From: Oscillospiraceae bacterium
GTDB taxonomy: Bacteria; Bacillota; Clostridia; Oscillospirales; Acutalibacteraceae
Direction of reading: 5' to 3'
Assembly: GCA_015065785.1 (NCBI GenBank)
Contig: SVPR01000014.1
Coordinates: 1-56,969, forward strand
DNA length: 56,969 bases
Position numbers and translations under genes: made by a program. This document shows, piece by piece, positions 6,740 through 16,063 of the stretch. Position 1 is the stretch's first letter. The number at the start of each line of letters is the position of its first letter. Under the pieces are notes generated by a model. The model did not search any database. It had not been told where the DNA came from and saw only the letters and a program-made list of their open reading frames with translations.

Positions 6740-7600
6740 CTATTCATCCAGCATAAGTTGTCCGTTTTTAGCTTTTTGTTTTAATCTTTCCATTTGCTCT
6801 TTTTCAATTTGGGCTATGCTTTTTTCAGGTGTTGGCAAATCTTCTGGCATTGTGCCACCAATTTCTTCTATAGCTTTTCTGACCTCTTTACCGACTGTGT
6901 GGTGAATAATAGTTGCAGTGCCAGCATCATTTACATTATCTTTTCGCAGTTTTTCTTCTGTTTGAGAGATTCTGAAAAGATTTGCTATAAGTTCTGTACT
7001 ACCCATATAATCAAGAATTTTCTGGCCTACCTCAAGTCCTTTTTTCTCATGAATATCGTCAACCGTTAAACCACCATATAGTCCCATATATCCGGCATTC
7101 TGGAAAATTGCAAATTCTTCATTTGTTATAACACCTGCATTGTGTGCAGTTTCAGCAAGAAGTTGATTCCATTGCTTTATATCACCACGAACAACCAATC
7201 TTCTGCTATCTTCATCAAGCTGGTTGAATCTCTCTGCAACTTCCTGACGATAAGTCTGAATTGCAAAATATGTTTGCCCCAAAGCAATAACTTCTTTTCG
7301 CGGGTCGCCATTCTGTACTATAAGGTAACAAGCATAACGAGTGAGTTCGTAATCAAGTAAAGGCTTAGTTGTAGCACCAGCAGAAACGATTTTCCTGATC
7401 TCAGGAAAATCGTGAGAAATATTGTGACCACTGTTATCACAAGCAATCATTGCACGCTTTATAACCTTATGAAAGTTTTCCCATTTATTATAATCAAGTG
7501 CAATAGCTAAATCCCTTGCGTACCAGAATTCACTGCCATCATCACGAATGTTTTTTATTTCTTCAAAGCATTTGTATTCTCTCGCCATGAGTTTGCTCAT
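6740..7600 (-). CDS. dinD: DNA damage-inducible protein D (DinD)
   Basis: A 286-residue DinD family member: an N-terminal BRO-N-like domain (about 5-105; FEEIKNIRDDGSEFWYARDL, then KPLLDYELTRYACYLIVQN), a middle helical region (ETAHNAGVITNEEFAIFQNA) and a C-terminal helical tail ending KNGQLMLDE. In Escherichia coli DinD is SOS-induced and inhibits RecA strand exchange. The ATG has AAGGAG 8 nt upstream. It is the last gene of the minus-strand operon, 16 bp after the GH13 gene, and no GAAC-N4-GTTC-type LexA site was seen in that gap, so SOS control is not evident here. Confidence 0.9.
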   Translation of the reverse strand: MSKLMAREYKCFEEIKNIRDDGSEFWYARDLAIALDYNKWENFHKVIKRAMIACDNSGHNISHDFPEIRKIVSAGATTKPLLDYELTRYACYLIVQNGDPRKEVIALGQTYFAIQTYRQEVAERFNQLDEDSRRLVVRGDIKQWNQLLAETAHNAGVITNEEFAIFQNAGYMGLYGGLTVDDIHEKKGLEVGQKILDYMGSTELIANLFRISQTEEKLRKDNVNDAGTATIIHHTVGKEVRKAIEEIGGTMPEDLPTPEKSIAQIEKEQMERLKQKAKNGQLMLDE

Positions 7601-7616
7601 TGAAGTTGCTCCTTTT

Positions 7617-9479
7617 TTAAAAATCTTTTAAAAGCAATACTGCCCCAAATGCCGGCACAGTAACCGAATCTGTAACAGGCAAGTCCTTTGTCAGTTCAAC
7701 TGTATTGTGGAATTCATAAGGAAGATTATAGGTTATTTCGTGATTGTTTTTATTGGCAATCACGAATATTTTTTGTTCTTTACTTTCTCTTATATATGCA
7801 ACGCAAGAAAGCATTGCAGAGTATGGTTTGAATAAACCGTCTTTAAGGCAGGGGAGAGAGTGACGGATTTCGCCTAACTTCTTATACCATTCAATGAGTG
7901 AATTGTCTTCATTACCCCAAGGATAAAACGCTCTGTTAAATGGGTCACTACCGCCCTGAAGTCCTGCTTCGTCACCATAATAAAGTGACGGGAAACCTGG
8001 GAGAGTGTATTGTAAAACAGTAGCAGTTTTTAAAAGCTCTTTTGCGTGGCTGTATTCATTATCAGTCAATTTGTAGCCTGCCTGAATTTCCCTGGGCTTA
8101 TTTTCCAATTCAAAGTTAATAAGTCTTGTTAAAATTCGCGCAGTATCGTGAGTGCCTATATGATTCATTAAAGAATCGAGCACTGTTTTCGGGTAGTTTT
8201 CGCATACAGAAACAACCGTTTCCATAAAATTCTCAGCTACGCCAAAACGCATAAAATCAAGAATTGCATTAGCAAATGGGTAGTTCATAACGCTGTCTAA
8301 CTGACCGCCTAATAAATAGCGTCTTCTACCGCCGTGGCTGAATTTGTTGGAGGCGTCCTCCCATACTTCACCTATAATAAAATTTTCTTTATTATGTGAT
8401 TTTGCAGATTTATAAAGTGCATCAATGAATTTATCGGGTAATTCGTCTGCAACATCAAGTCTGTAACCGGATGCACCAAGCTCTAACCATTTTTCTAAAA
8501 TGCCGTTTTTACCTGTAATAAATTCAATATATTTATCATTTTCTTCGTTGGTTTCAGGTAAAGTGTCAATTCCCCACCAGCTTTTATAGGTGCCATCATT
8601 ATTGAATGTAAACCAAGTGGAAAATTCAGAATCCTTTGAATTAAATGCACCGATTGAATTATAACGATTTTCTCTGTTAAAATAAATACTGTCACTGCCC
8701 GTGTGGCTGAAAACGCCGTCAAGAATTACTTTAATTCCATATTTTTCTGCCTCTTTACAAAGCTCTTTAAAATCGGTTTCATCACCTAAAAGCGAGTCGA
8801 TTTTTGAGTAATCGGCGGTGTTGTAACGGTGGTTTGAATGTGCTTCAAAAACAGGATTTAAATAAAGAATTGTTGTTCCAAGACTTGCAATATATGGAAG
8901 TTTTTCTTTAATGCCTTTTAAATCGCCCTGAAAATAATCGTTGTTTAAAATCTTGCCCTCTTCATTTGGCTTCCAGACAGGAGTGTCGGTAATAACTTCG
9001 TGAATAACTCTGTCAGCGGGTACATTTTTTTTATTTTCACCCGAAAAATAAAACCTGTCGGGGAAAATCTGGTACATTATACCGCCCTTTACCCAATCGG
9101 GAGTTGTAAAGTCTGGTGAATAAACAGTTTGTTGCCATTCCTTGCCACTTGACGCAAAATGCCCTGAGCCGGAGGAATTCAAGAAAATGCGATTGCTACC
9201 AAAAGGCGTGTCATAAATGAAGTGGTAGAAGTAAAGACCTGCATTCTCGAATGTATAGTCAATTCCCCACCATTCTTCATTTTCGCCCTGCATACCACAC
9301 CAGAATAAATCGTGATAAGAGTAGTTGTTGAAATCGTCGTGAATAACAAGTGTTACCTTGCTACAACTGATAGAACGGGGCATAAGAACAGAAAACCGCA
9401 AGCTTTCACCTGCGGCTGTGCTACCGAATTTTGATTTGTGTCTTGTATCCCTTGAGTTAAAAGGTACAAAATCAGTCAA
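7617..9479 (-). CDS. GH13 alpha-amylase family enzyme (neopullulanase / cyclomaltodextrinase type), cytosolic
   Basis: An N-terminal beta-sandwich domain (about residues 1-125) precedes a GH13 barrel. The three catalytic acids are visible: nucleophile D342 in GYRLDVADE, acid/base E371 in IGEVWE, and D445 in IGTHDTAR. WVKGGIMYQIFPDRF begins the barrel. The lack of a signal peptide points to intracellular maltodextrin breakdown. At 620 residues it fits neopullulanase/maltogenic amylase relatives; exact specificity is uncertain. It starts 5 bp after galE in the same operon, linking alpha-glucan and galactose metabolism. Confidence 0.92.
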   Translation of the reverse strand: MTDFVPFNSRDTRHKSKFGSTAAGESLRFSVLMPRSISCSKVTLVIHDDFNNYSYHDLFWCGMQGENEEWWGIDYTFENAGLYFYHFIYDTPFGSNRIFLNSSGSGHFASSGKEWQQTVYSPDFTTPDWVKGGIMYQIFPDRFYFSGENKKNVPADRVIHEVITDTPVWKPNEEGKILNNDYFQGDLKGIKEKLPYIASLGTTILYLNPVFEAHSNHRYNTADYSKIDSLLGDETDFKELCKEAEKYGIKVILDGVFSHTGSDSIYFNRENRYNSIGAFNSKDSEFSTWFTFNNDGTYKSWWGIDTLPETNEENDKYIEFITGKNGILEKWLELGASGYRLDVADELPDKFIDALYKSAKSHNKENFIIGEVWEDASNKFSHGGRRRYLLGGQLDSVMNYPFANAILDFMRFGVAENFMETVVSVCENYPKTVLDSLMNHIGTHDTARILTRLINFELENKPREIQAGYKLTDNEYSHAKELLKTATVLQYTLPGFPSLYYGDEAGLQGGSDPFNRAFYPWGNEDNSLIEWYKKLGEIRHSLPCLKDGLFKPYSAMLSCVAYIRESKEQKIFVIANKNNHEITYNLPYEFHNTVELTKDLPVTDSVTVPAFGAVLLLKDF

Positions 9480-9484
9480 TTAAA

Positions 9485-10501
9485 TCAGTCCTCGTATCCG
9501 TTTGGATTGTTACTTTGCCATCTGTAAGAGTCGGCACACATTTCGTCGATTCCTTTTTCTGCTTTCCAACCCAATTCTTTCTGTGCTTTTTCCGGGTTTG
9601 AATAGCAGGTTGCAATATCACCAGGACGGCGTGGCTGAATTACATAAGGAACAGTAACGCCTGAAGCTTTTTCAAATGCTTTAACAACTTCTAAAACGCT
9701 GTAGCCACGGCCTGTGCCTAAGTTGTAAATGTTTACACCCTTGCAGGAATATGCTTTATCTAATGCCTTTAAGTGACCTTTAGCGAGGTCAACAACATGA
9801 ATGTAGTCACGCACACCTGTGCCGTCAATTGTATCGTAATCGTCACCGAATACATTTAAGTGAGGGCGTTTGCCTACAGCAACCTGTGTTATGTATGGCA
9901 TTAAGTTGTTAGGAATACCGTTAGGTGCCTCGCCAATTGTACCGCTTTCGTGAGCACCGAGTGGGTTGAAGTAACGAAGAATGCAAACTGACCAGTCGCT
10001 GTCCGCCTTAGCTAAATCCATAAGAATTCTCTCAATGAAATACTTTGTAGTACCATAAGGGTTAGTAGTACCGCCTGTCTGCATTTCCTCATTGAGTGGT
10101 GAAATATTGTGTTCACCGTAAACAGTTGCAGATGAACTGAAAACAATTGTTTTACAGTTATATTTTGCCATAACCTCGCAAAGAGCAACTGTACCTGAAA
10201 TATTATTGTAATAATATAAAAGTGGTTTTTCACAGGATTCGCCAACAGCTTTAAGACCTGCAAAGTGAATAACTGAATCAATTTCGTTTTCAGCGAAAAT
10301 CTTTTCTAAGCCGTCTCTGTCATTTATGTCACATTCATAGAATTTAAAATCCTTGCCTGTGATTTTTTTGATTCTGTTTAAAGATTCAGGACAACTGTTG
10401 TAAAAGTTATCGAGAATGATAATTTCTCTGTCATTATTTAAAAATTCAACTGCTGCGTGAGAGCCAATGTAGCCCGCACCGCCTGTAATAAGTACTGCCA
10501 T
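9485..10501 (-). CDS. galE: UDP-glucose 4-epimerase
   Basis: Interconverts UDP-glucose and UDP-galactose with bound NAD. The Rossmann motif GGAGYIGSH is at residues 7-15, the catalytic triad region has S122-S124 and Y149-x3-K153 (NPYGTTKYF), and [10 protein letters not shown] follows. At 338 residues it is the usual length. It sits 42 bp after the CinA-like membrane-protein gene and 5 bp before GH13, within the long operon. No galT or galK is nearby, so a role in surface polysaccharide precursors is as likely as galactose catabolism (inference). Confidence 0.95.
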   Translation of the reverse strand: MAVLITGGAGYIGSHAAVEFLNNDREIIILDNFYNSCPESLNRIKKITGKDFKFYECDINDRDGLEKIFAENEIDSVIHFAGLKAVGESCEKPLLYYYNNISGTVALCEVMAKYNCKTIVFSSSATVYGEHNISPLNEEMQTGGTTNPYGTTKYFIERILMDLAKADSDWSVCILRYFNPLGAHESGTIGEAPNGIPNNLMPYITQVAVGKRPHLNVFGDDYDTIDGTGVRDYIHVVDLAKGHLKALDKAYSCKGVNIYNLGTGRGYSVLEVVKAFEKASGVTVPYVIQPRRPGDIATCYSNPEKAQKELGWKAEKGIDEMCADSYRWQSNNPNGYED

Positions 10502-10543
10502 TTTAAAAACCCCTTTTAGAATTTAGTTGTTGCAATATTATGA

Positions 10544-12022
10544 TTAACCCATTTCGCCCATAACAAATGAAAACATTGGCTCTGTTGTAGGTTCCTCTGT
10601 TGTAGTAGGCTTGGTTGGTTCAGGCTTTGTCGGAGCCTGTGTTGGTGCCTGAGTAGGAGCCTGAGTCGGACGAGGTGTGTAAACAGGTTGTGTCTGAACA
10701 GGAATTGTCTGGTCAGGTGTGAAGATTGAATCTGTATTTGAAACAAATTCTGTAAATGTTTCAAGTGGATTTGTGGTTGAAGCAGGGGCAGTTGTTGACG
10801 GAAGAGTTGTTTTTGGAGGTAACTCACCACCGCCCGGTGTTGTTGATTCAACCTGTTGAAGTGCTTCTGTTTCAGGAGCATCTGTTGTGGAAACATTGTA
10901 GCCGCTGAATTTAAAGCCTATTACAGCACAGGCAATAACTGCAAGAGCGAGAATTGCAATTGAAGCAATAAGACCGTTTCTGCTGAGTGAAGCGGTAGGA
11001 CGCATTTCAGTTGCAACCTCGGCTTCAATCTGTGCAGTTTCATATTTTGCAATTTCTTCTTCTGGAGCTTCTGCCTTGAAAACGAATTCATCAATATATT
11101 TATCTATGAGATTATAAAGCTCAATAGAAGCTTCTTTAACTAAGTTAGGCACACTTTCGTCAGCACTTGCAATAAGCTTTCTTACAACTACCTTGTCTTC
11201 AATAGCAACACCAATGAATGCGTAGTAGCTAAGAGTAATGTCGCCCTTTTTTTCTCTGAATATTGTTGAGATTGTAGCACCGATTTCAACGCCCTTTAAT
11301 TCCTTTGCACCACGAGCTAATTCTGCGGAATATTCTTTCGGGTCGGTAATGCCTTTATCACTTACGAAAGGTGAAAAGAGAATTCTGTCGCCGCCCTCTA
11401 CAGAATTTAATCTTTCCTGAAGAGTTAAAGCTGCAGGAGTTGTAGGAATTGCAACTCTTAAATTGTGCTTCACTAATTTTTCGGCAACTGCTTTTGCTTT
11501 TTCTAAAATATCGTCAACCGGCTCATCATCAACAGAAACAACTGAAATAGCCTTTCTTTTAACGAATGAAAAATCTGAGTTCTTAAGAAGTGCAACAGTA
11601 AGGTCTTTTTTGAGTGGAAGAACAACAATGTGCTTACCCTCAGAAACAACATAAAATCCGCTGTAAAGACCGTCATAGGTCAAAAGCTCAGTTGCTTCAT
11701 CAGGAATGAGCATATGTGCCTTTCTTGTTCTTTCTTCTGTTACACTTGCAGGGATTTTTTCCTGGATTTTTCCGCTGTAGGATGGTGTGAAATTTAATGC
11801 TTTAATAAGAATTGGCTTGAATTTTAAGTAGAGAGAGCTTTCTACACCTAAAATTACAACATCATTATCAGCCAAAGCACCGGAAACAGCCTCGAAAAAT
11901 GAATTTGCATTTGAAAAGCTTTCAAAATAAATTCCTGCACCGTCAAGAGTTTCAATAACAGATGTTTTTACATCTGAAAGAGTAAAACTGTCGCGTTCAA
12001 ATGAAAATGCTTTAATTTTCAA
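10544..12022 (-). CDS. CinA-like pseudoenzyme with a membrane anchor and Thr/Pro-rich extracellular tail
   Basis: No ready-made family name fits the whole 492-residue protein. Residues 1-150 resemble a decayed CinA/MoCF N-domain: DVVILGVESSLY stands where DVVILTGGLGPT is expected, then AHMLIPDEATELL, SGFYVVSEGKHIVVLP. Residues 170-310 align in outline with the CinA C-terminal (PncC) domain, but SCTGG is replaced by TTPAA (194-198) and GIAGP by a stretch around ISTIF. One membrane helix spans about 350-372. The outside tail (about 373-492) is rich in Thr/Pro with PTQA repeats and no LPXTG motif. TTG start with GAGGTG upstream. Neighbours are sortase B and an intact pncC. The CinA relation is inferred by eye. 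Confidence 0.6.
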   Translation of the reverse strand: MKIKAFSFERDSFTLSDVKTSVIETLDGAGIYFESFSNANSFFEAVSGALADNDVVILGVESSLYLKFKPILIKALNFTPSYSGKIQEKIPASVTEERTRKAHMLIPDEATELLTYDGLYSGFYVVSEGKHIVVLPLKKDLTVALLKNSDFSFVKRKAISVVSVDDEPVDDILEKAKAVAEKLVKHNLRVAIPTTPAALTLQERLNSVEGGDRILFSPFVSDKGITDPKEYSAELARGAKELKGVEIGATISTIFREKKGDITLSYYAFIGVAIEDKVVVRKLIASADESVPNLVKEASIELYNLIDKYIDEFVFKAEAPEEEIAKYETAQIEAEVATEMRPTASLSRNGLIASIAILALAVIACAVIGFKFSGYNVSTTDAPETEALQQVESTTPGGGELPPKTTLPSTTAPASTTNPLETFTEFVSNTDSIFTPDQTIPVQTQPVYTPRPTQAPTQAPTQAPTKPEPTKPTTTEEPTTEPMFSFVMGEMG

Positions 12023-12039
12023 TTCAATTACACCTCACC

Positions 12040-13113
12040 TTAATATAAATACCATTTGGCATCATCTTTATATGGATTTTTTGATTGATTACTGTAATAA
12101 GCGGAAGGATATTTTACAGGTGTTTCTTTCTTTTTAGCAAGTGAAACATCTACTTCCTCACTTTCACCCTCACGCACCATTCTTGCAATAACAATAATTC
12201 TTGCATCGTTGAATTCATAGGTGCAGGTGCAAAGTGTCAGGAGCTTATCTGTCGGAAGAATATCAACGCCTGTTTCATAGAGCTTTCTTTTTTCAACCTC
12301 TACTAAATATTCCTCAAAGCATGTGTCAGAGCAGTTGTTAAAGGTGAAATCGAAGAAATAACCATTGTCACCCTTGACATTACCGTTTGTAATTATAACT
12401 GCGGCAACCTTCCATTTGTGCTTTTCAAAAAGAGTGTTGAATTCAATAACGGGATGCTCTTTAAAAAATTCAATTGATTTATATTTTTCGAGTGCGGCAA
12501 AACGAGAGCCGTCATTCATATTGTGACCGTAGAGAAGAATGTTGCGGTCAAATGGATTAAGATTTGCAATGTATGTTGCATAAACAGCACCATAACTTGT
12601 GTATTTACCATAAAAATCGTGGTTAAGGTAATACTTGTTATTATCTGCCTGAACAACAGGGGTATCAATTTTAGTACCGTCTATTTTAAGGTAACCGACT
12701 GTGTCGGGATTTTCTGCGTAATATAAAGCGTAATTATAATCGAAGCCTACGGGGAAAACTATATCTAAAAGATGCGGGTATTTTTCATATAAATAAGCCC
12801 AGGCTTCTTCTTCGGTCATATTATCTAATTCTTTTGTGACATTATTAGGGATAACATACTCGTCCTCTTTTTGTTCCTGAGTGTAAACCAGATAGCTTTC
12901 AAAGCCTCGTTTGCCTAAAAAGAAAGCAGAAACTAAAACTGCAAAAGCAGAAACAATAGAAATAATCTGCTTTAATTTTTTTAAAGTGTATTTTTTTCTT
13001 ACTACTTTTTTCACCGCTTCTTTTTCGGGGCTGTTTCCACGAATAACTGTTTCCTCAAAACTGTCAAAATGAACTAAATTTTCCGATTTTGTGTTGTTTT
13101 GATTTTTTTTCAT
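12040..13113 (-). CDS. srtB: Class B sortase
   Basis: A membrane-anchored transpeptidase of 357 residues. A long basic cytoplasmic N-terminus is followed by one membrane helix (about 48-66) and the sortase fold. Catalytic residues are H197 in ILLYGHNM, C295 in LLTLCTC and R305 in NDARIIVIARM. The TLCTC box and the overall length are typical of SrtB. The start overlaps the pncC stop by 4 bp. The C-terminal 40 residues are an extra basic tail. No sortase substrate with a clear sorting signal is visible in the window; the adjacent Thr/Pro-tailed protein lacks one. Confidence 0.93.
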   Translation of the reverse strand: MKKNQNNTKSENLVHFDSFEETVIRGNSPEKEAVKKVVRKKYTLKKLKQIISIVSAFAVLVSAFFLGKRGFESYLVYTQEQKEDEYVIPNNVTKELDNMTEEEAWAYLYEKYPHLLDIVFPVGFDYNYALYYAENPDTVGYLKIDGTKIDTPVVQADNNKYYLNHDFYGKYTSYGAVYATYIANLNPFDRNILLYGHNMNDGSRFAALEKYKSIEFFKEHPVIEFNTLFEKHKWKVAAVIITNGNVKGDNGYFFDFTFNNCSDTCFEEYLVEVEKRKLYETGVDILPTDKLLTLCTCTYEFNDARIIVIARMVREGESEEVDVSLAKKKETPVKYPSAYYSNQSKNPYKDDAKWYLY

Positions 13114-13604
13114 AAATCCTCATTCCCTAAAAAATTAAGAACAGTTTTTACTGCTGTGAATCTGTTTTTGTAACGGACATCATCTTTAAAGTCATTTTCT
13201 AATTTAATAACATCCGTTTTGTTGTTGTGGGTAACAGAGATAAAAATAAGACCAACCTTTTTATTTGTGTTGTCAGATGCAGGTCCTGCAATTCCTGTAA
13301 TTCCCACACCGACTGATGTATTCATAAGCTTTACTATACCCTCTGACATTTCTCTTGCAGTTTCTTCGCTTACTGCACCGAAGCTTTTTAAGGTTTCTTC
13401 ATTAACGCCCAAAACCTTGTTTTTAACCTCGTTACTGTAGGAGCAGACACCACCCATAAAAATTTCAGAAGCACCGCTTATTTCGGTTATTATTTTACTA
13501 AGCCAACCGCCTGTGCAGGATTCTGCAACGCTCAAGGTAAGCTTTTCTTCTTTAAATCTTTTAACTACCTTTTCGCCAAGTAAAATTAACTCATTTTCAA
13601 CCAT
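13110..13604 (-). CDS. pncC: Nicotinamide-nucleotide amidase (CinA C-terminal domain protein)
   Basis: Deamidates NMN to nicotinic acid mononucleotide for NAD recycling in the cytoplasm. The active-site motif is VAESCTGGW (Ser at residue 29), followed by GGVCSYSNEVK and TGIAGPASD. At 164 residues it is a stand-alone PncC rather than the two-domain CinA. The ATG at 13604 is chosen because GGAG lies 6 nt upstream; the ATG at 13616 has no site. It overlaps the end of thiI by 8 bp and the sortase start by 4 bp, so all three are translationally coupled. Confidence 0.92.
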   Translation of the reverse strand: MVENELILLGEKVVKRFKEEKLTLSVAESCTGGWLSKIITEISGASEIFMGGVCSYSNEVKNKVLGVNEETLKSFGAVSEETAREMSEGIVKLMNTSVGVGITGIAGPASDNTNKKVGLIFISVTHNNKTDVIKLENDFKDDVRYKNRFTAVKTVLNFLGNEDL

Positions 13605-14784
13605 TCTGAACTCCATCTGAATTTATAAATATTTTCTTTATGCCGTTAACTGCTTCTTCGCAGAGAGCATCAACATCAAGTGGCTCTTCAGCCTTTTCAA
13701 TATCGGCTAAAATAGGTTTTGTTTTCGGGTGCTTAGGAGTAAACACTGTGCAACAATCCTCATAAGGCTGAATTGAAATTTCAAAGGTGTTGATTTGTCT
13801 TGAAATTTTAATGATTTCTTCTTTATCCATACCAATAACGGGACGGAATACAGGAAGATTTGACACAGCGTCAGTGCAGCCTAATGCTAATATTGTCTGA
13901 CTAGCAACCTGCGCTACGCTTTCGCCTGTAATGAGAGCGTGACAGTCGCATTTTTCTGCTAACATATTTGCAATTCGCATCATAAAGCGACGCATAATAA
14001 GAGTGAAGCAGTCTTCAGGACATTTTTCTCTGATTTCCTCCTGAATATGTGTAAAAGGTACTGTGTAAAGAGCAATTCTGCCACTGTAAAGAGCTACCTT
14101 TGAGAGTAACTCGTGTACCTTTTGCTCTGCTCTTTCAGATGTATATGGTGGTGAAGCAAAGTGAATTGCTGAAAGTTCAATGCCTCTTTTTGCCATCATA
14201 TAGCCTGCAACAGGGCTGTCAATACCGCCTGAAATGAGAAGCATACCTTTACCGGAGGTACCAACAGGCATACCGCCGGCACCTTTAGTCTGGTTACCTC
14301 TTATGTAAGCATCTTCGCGGATTTCAACTGTTACTGTAATGTCAGGATTGTGAACATCTACTGTAAGGTGAGGGAAAGAGTCTAAAAGCCTTTCGCCTAA
14401 CATAGCAGAAATCTGTGGTGAGGTAAGGGGGAATTTTTTGTCAGCTCTTTTTGCTTCAACCTTAAAGGTAGAAACCTCGTTTAACTGGTCCTTTAAATAA
14501 ACAGGGGCTAAATCTAAAATTTTATCAATATCCTTTTCGGCAACTGCCGCACGGGAAAAACCTGCAATACCGAAAACATGAGAGATTTCATAGCACACTG
14601 CTTCAAAATCAATGTTTTCATCGAGAGGTGTAATAGTTATTGTAGATTGAGCCTTTTTGAATTGGAAATTGCCGTATTTTTTAATACGCCAACGAATGTT
14701 TTTAACTAAAACATCTTCAAATGTAGAACGGTTAAGTCCCTTTAAAGCTAACTCACCGTCTTTAATGAGAATAATTTCTTTCAT
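13597..14784 (-). CDS. thiI: tRNA 4-thiouridine synthase ThiI (no rhodanese domain)
   Basis: Transfers sulfur to U8 of tRNA and can feed thiazole synthesis. A ferredoxin-like/THUMP region (about 1-165) is followed by the PP-loop ATP site SGGIDSP (185-191) and the AANH-type domain with CDCHALITGESVAQVASQT. It ends at 395 residues without the C-terminal rhodanese domain, as in many Firmicutes, where a dedicated cysteine desulfurase supplies sulfur. That partner is the next gene upstream, 2 bp away. Confidence 0.95.
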   Translation of the reverse strand: MKEIILIKDGELALKGLNRSTFEDVLVKNIRWRIKKYGNFQFKKAQSTITITPLDENIDFEAVCYEISHVFGIAGFSRAAVAEKDIDKILDLAPVYLKDQLNEVSTFKVEAKRADKKFPLTSPQISAMLGERLLDSFPHLTVDVHNPDITVTVEIREDAYIRGNQTKGAGGMPVGTSGKGMLLISGGIDSPVAGYMMAKRGIELSAIHFASPPYTSERAEQKVHELLSKVALYSGRIALYTVPFTHIQEEIREKCPEDCFTLIMRRFMMRIANMLAEKCDCHALITGESVAQVASQTILALGCTDAVSNLPVFRPVIGMDKEEIIKISRQINTFEISIQPYEDCCTVFTPKHPKTKPILADIEKAEEPLDVDALCEEAVNGIKKIFINSDGVQNG

Positions 14785-14786
14785 AG

Positions 14787-15914
14787 TTATCCTTTTCCGT
14801 ATTTCTTATCTATTTCTTTTATTGCTTCAATAAGAAGCTTTACTTCTTCAATTGTGTTATATCTTGAAAAGCTGATTCTTACTGCACTGTCAATAACCCT
14901 GCTGTCTAAATTCATAGCGGTAAGAACAGGACTTCTGTGACCCATTTTACAAGCCGAGCCTGCAGAAATCAGAATATTTTTTTCGCTCATAAAATTAACA
15001 ATAGGCTGACTTGGCAGACCTAAAATTGAAATATTTAAAATATAGGGTATAGCATCTTCAGGTGAATTTATTCTGACGCTTTTAATATCTTTTATATTTT
15101 CAACCAAATAGCTTTTTAATTCTGCAACCTTTTTTGAGTTTTCCTGAATATCCTTTGCATCCTCAGCGGCAGCGCCAAAGCCCAAAATTGCGGGCATACC
15201 CTGAGTACCGGCGAAAATATTGCTTTCTTGTTCGCCACCGAGCATATATGGCTTAATAATATTTTTAGCCTTTAAGTAAATTCCGCCTATGCCTTTAGGG
15301 CCATGAATTTTGTGGGCACTGACGGTAATAATATCTGCACCCAAAGAATTAGGCGAAAGCGGTATTTTACCAAATGCCTGAACGCAATCTGTGTGAATAA
15401 GTGCAGGTGACTTTGCTCTTTTTACGGCAGAGCGAATAGTGGGTATCGGCATTATTGAGCCAACCTCGTTATTTACCGCCATACACGAAACGAGAATTGT
15501 TTTATCGTTAATTGATGAAAAAAATTCATCCTCGTTAATTTTACCGTTTTTATCAGGATTTATTTTTATAACCTCAACACCATTTTGCTCAAGTCTTTTT
15601 AACGGCTCTGAAACACTTGGATGTTCAATTGCAGTAGTGACAATTCTGTTACCAAGTCTTTTTTGCTTTTCAAAAGCGCCAAAAATTGCGGTGTTATTTG
15701 CGGCAGTACCTGATGAAGTGAAAAAGAAATTTTCACTCTGACAACCTAAAAGAGATGATACCTGCTTTTTAGCTTTGTTGAGTGCGTTATTTGCTTCAGT
15801 ACCTAACGAGTGAAGCGATGATGGATTACCCCAGCATTCAGTAAGTGCAAACGCTGTTGCAGTCACTGCATTTTCACTCGGCTTTGTTGTAGCACTATTA
15901 TCAAAATAAGCCAA
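14787..15914 (-). CDS. Cysteine desulfurase (NifS/IscS-like), partner of ThiI
   Basis: A PLP enzyme that takes sulfur from cysteine and forms a persulfide. K202 in SAHKIHGPKG binds PLP, and the reactive cysteine is C322 in ILISAGSACKMG, within the usual loop. At 375 residues it fits the group paired with ThiI (NifZ in B. subtilis). The TTG start at 15914 has GGAGGTG 8 nt upstream. It is the first gene of the eight-gene minus-strand operon, driven by the promoter at 15943-15971. Confidence 0.93.
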   Translation of the reverse strand: MAYFDNSATTKPSENAVTATAFALTECWGNPSSLHSLGTEANNALNKAKKQVSSLLGCQSENFFFTSSGTAANNTAIFGAFEKQKRLGNRIVTTAIEHPSVSEPLKRLEQNGVEVIKINPDKNGKINEDEFFSSINDKTILVSCMAVNNEVGSIMPIPTIRSAVKRAKSPALIHTDCVQAFGKIPLSPNSLGADIITVSAHKIHGPKGIGGIYLKAKNIIKPYMLGGEQESNIFAGTQGMPAILGFGAAAEDAKDIQENSKKVAELKSYLVENIKDIKSVRINSPEDAIPYILNISILGLPSQPIVNFMSEKNILISAGSACKMGHRSPVLTAMNLDSRVIDSAVRISFSRYNTIEEVKLLIEAIKEIDKKYGKG

Positions 15915-15942
15915 AGAGCATACACCTCCATTTAACTAATAA

Positions 15943-15971
15943 ATTATACTATATAAAAGAGAATTTGTAAA
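15943..15971 (-). promoter_or_regulatory. Promoter of the cysteine desulfurase-to-dinD operon
   Basis: TTTACA at 15971-15966, 17-bp spacer, perfect TATAAT at 15948-15943, about 28 nt before the TTG start. Confidence 0.75.
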
Positions 15972-16063
15972 TGCTTTTAAGGAAGTTTAGAGCTTAAAAA
16001 AGTGAATAAATCTTTAATTTTCTGGAAAAATAATCACAATAAAAATAAAAAAAGGTGATTTAT

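Noticed and set aside
10544-10700. Sortase sorting signal at the end of the CinA-like protein
   Set aside because: The tail ends in SFVMGEMG with no LPxTG or NPxTx-like motif, hydrophobic segment or basic tail after it.
10516-10896. 126-residue Gln/Leu-rich open frame on the minus strand
   Set aside because: Out-of-frame reading of the Thr/Pro-rich tail of the CinA-like protein gene; composition reflects the repeat codons.
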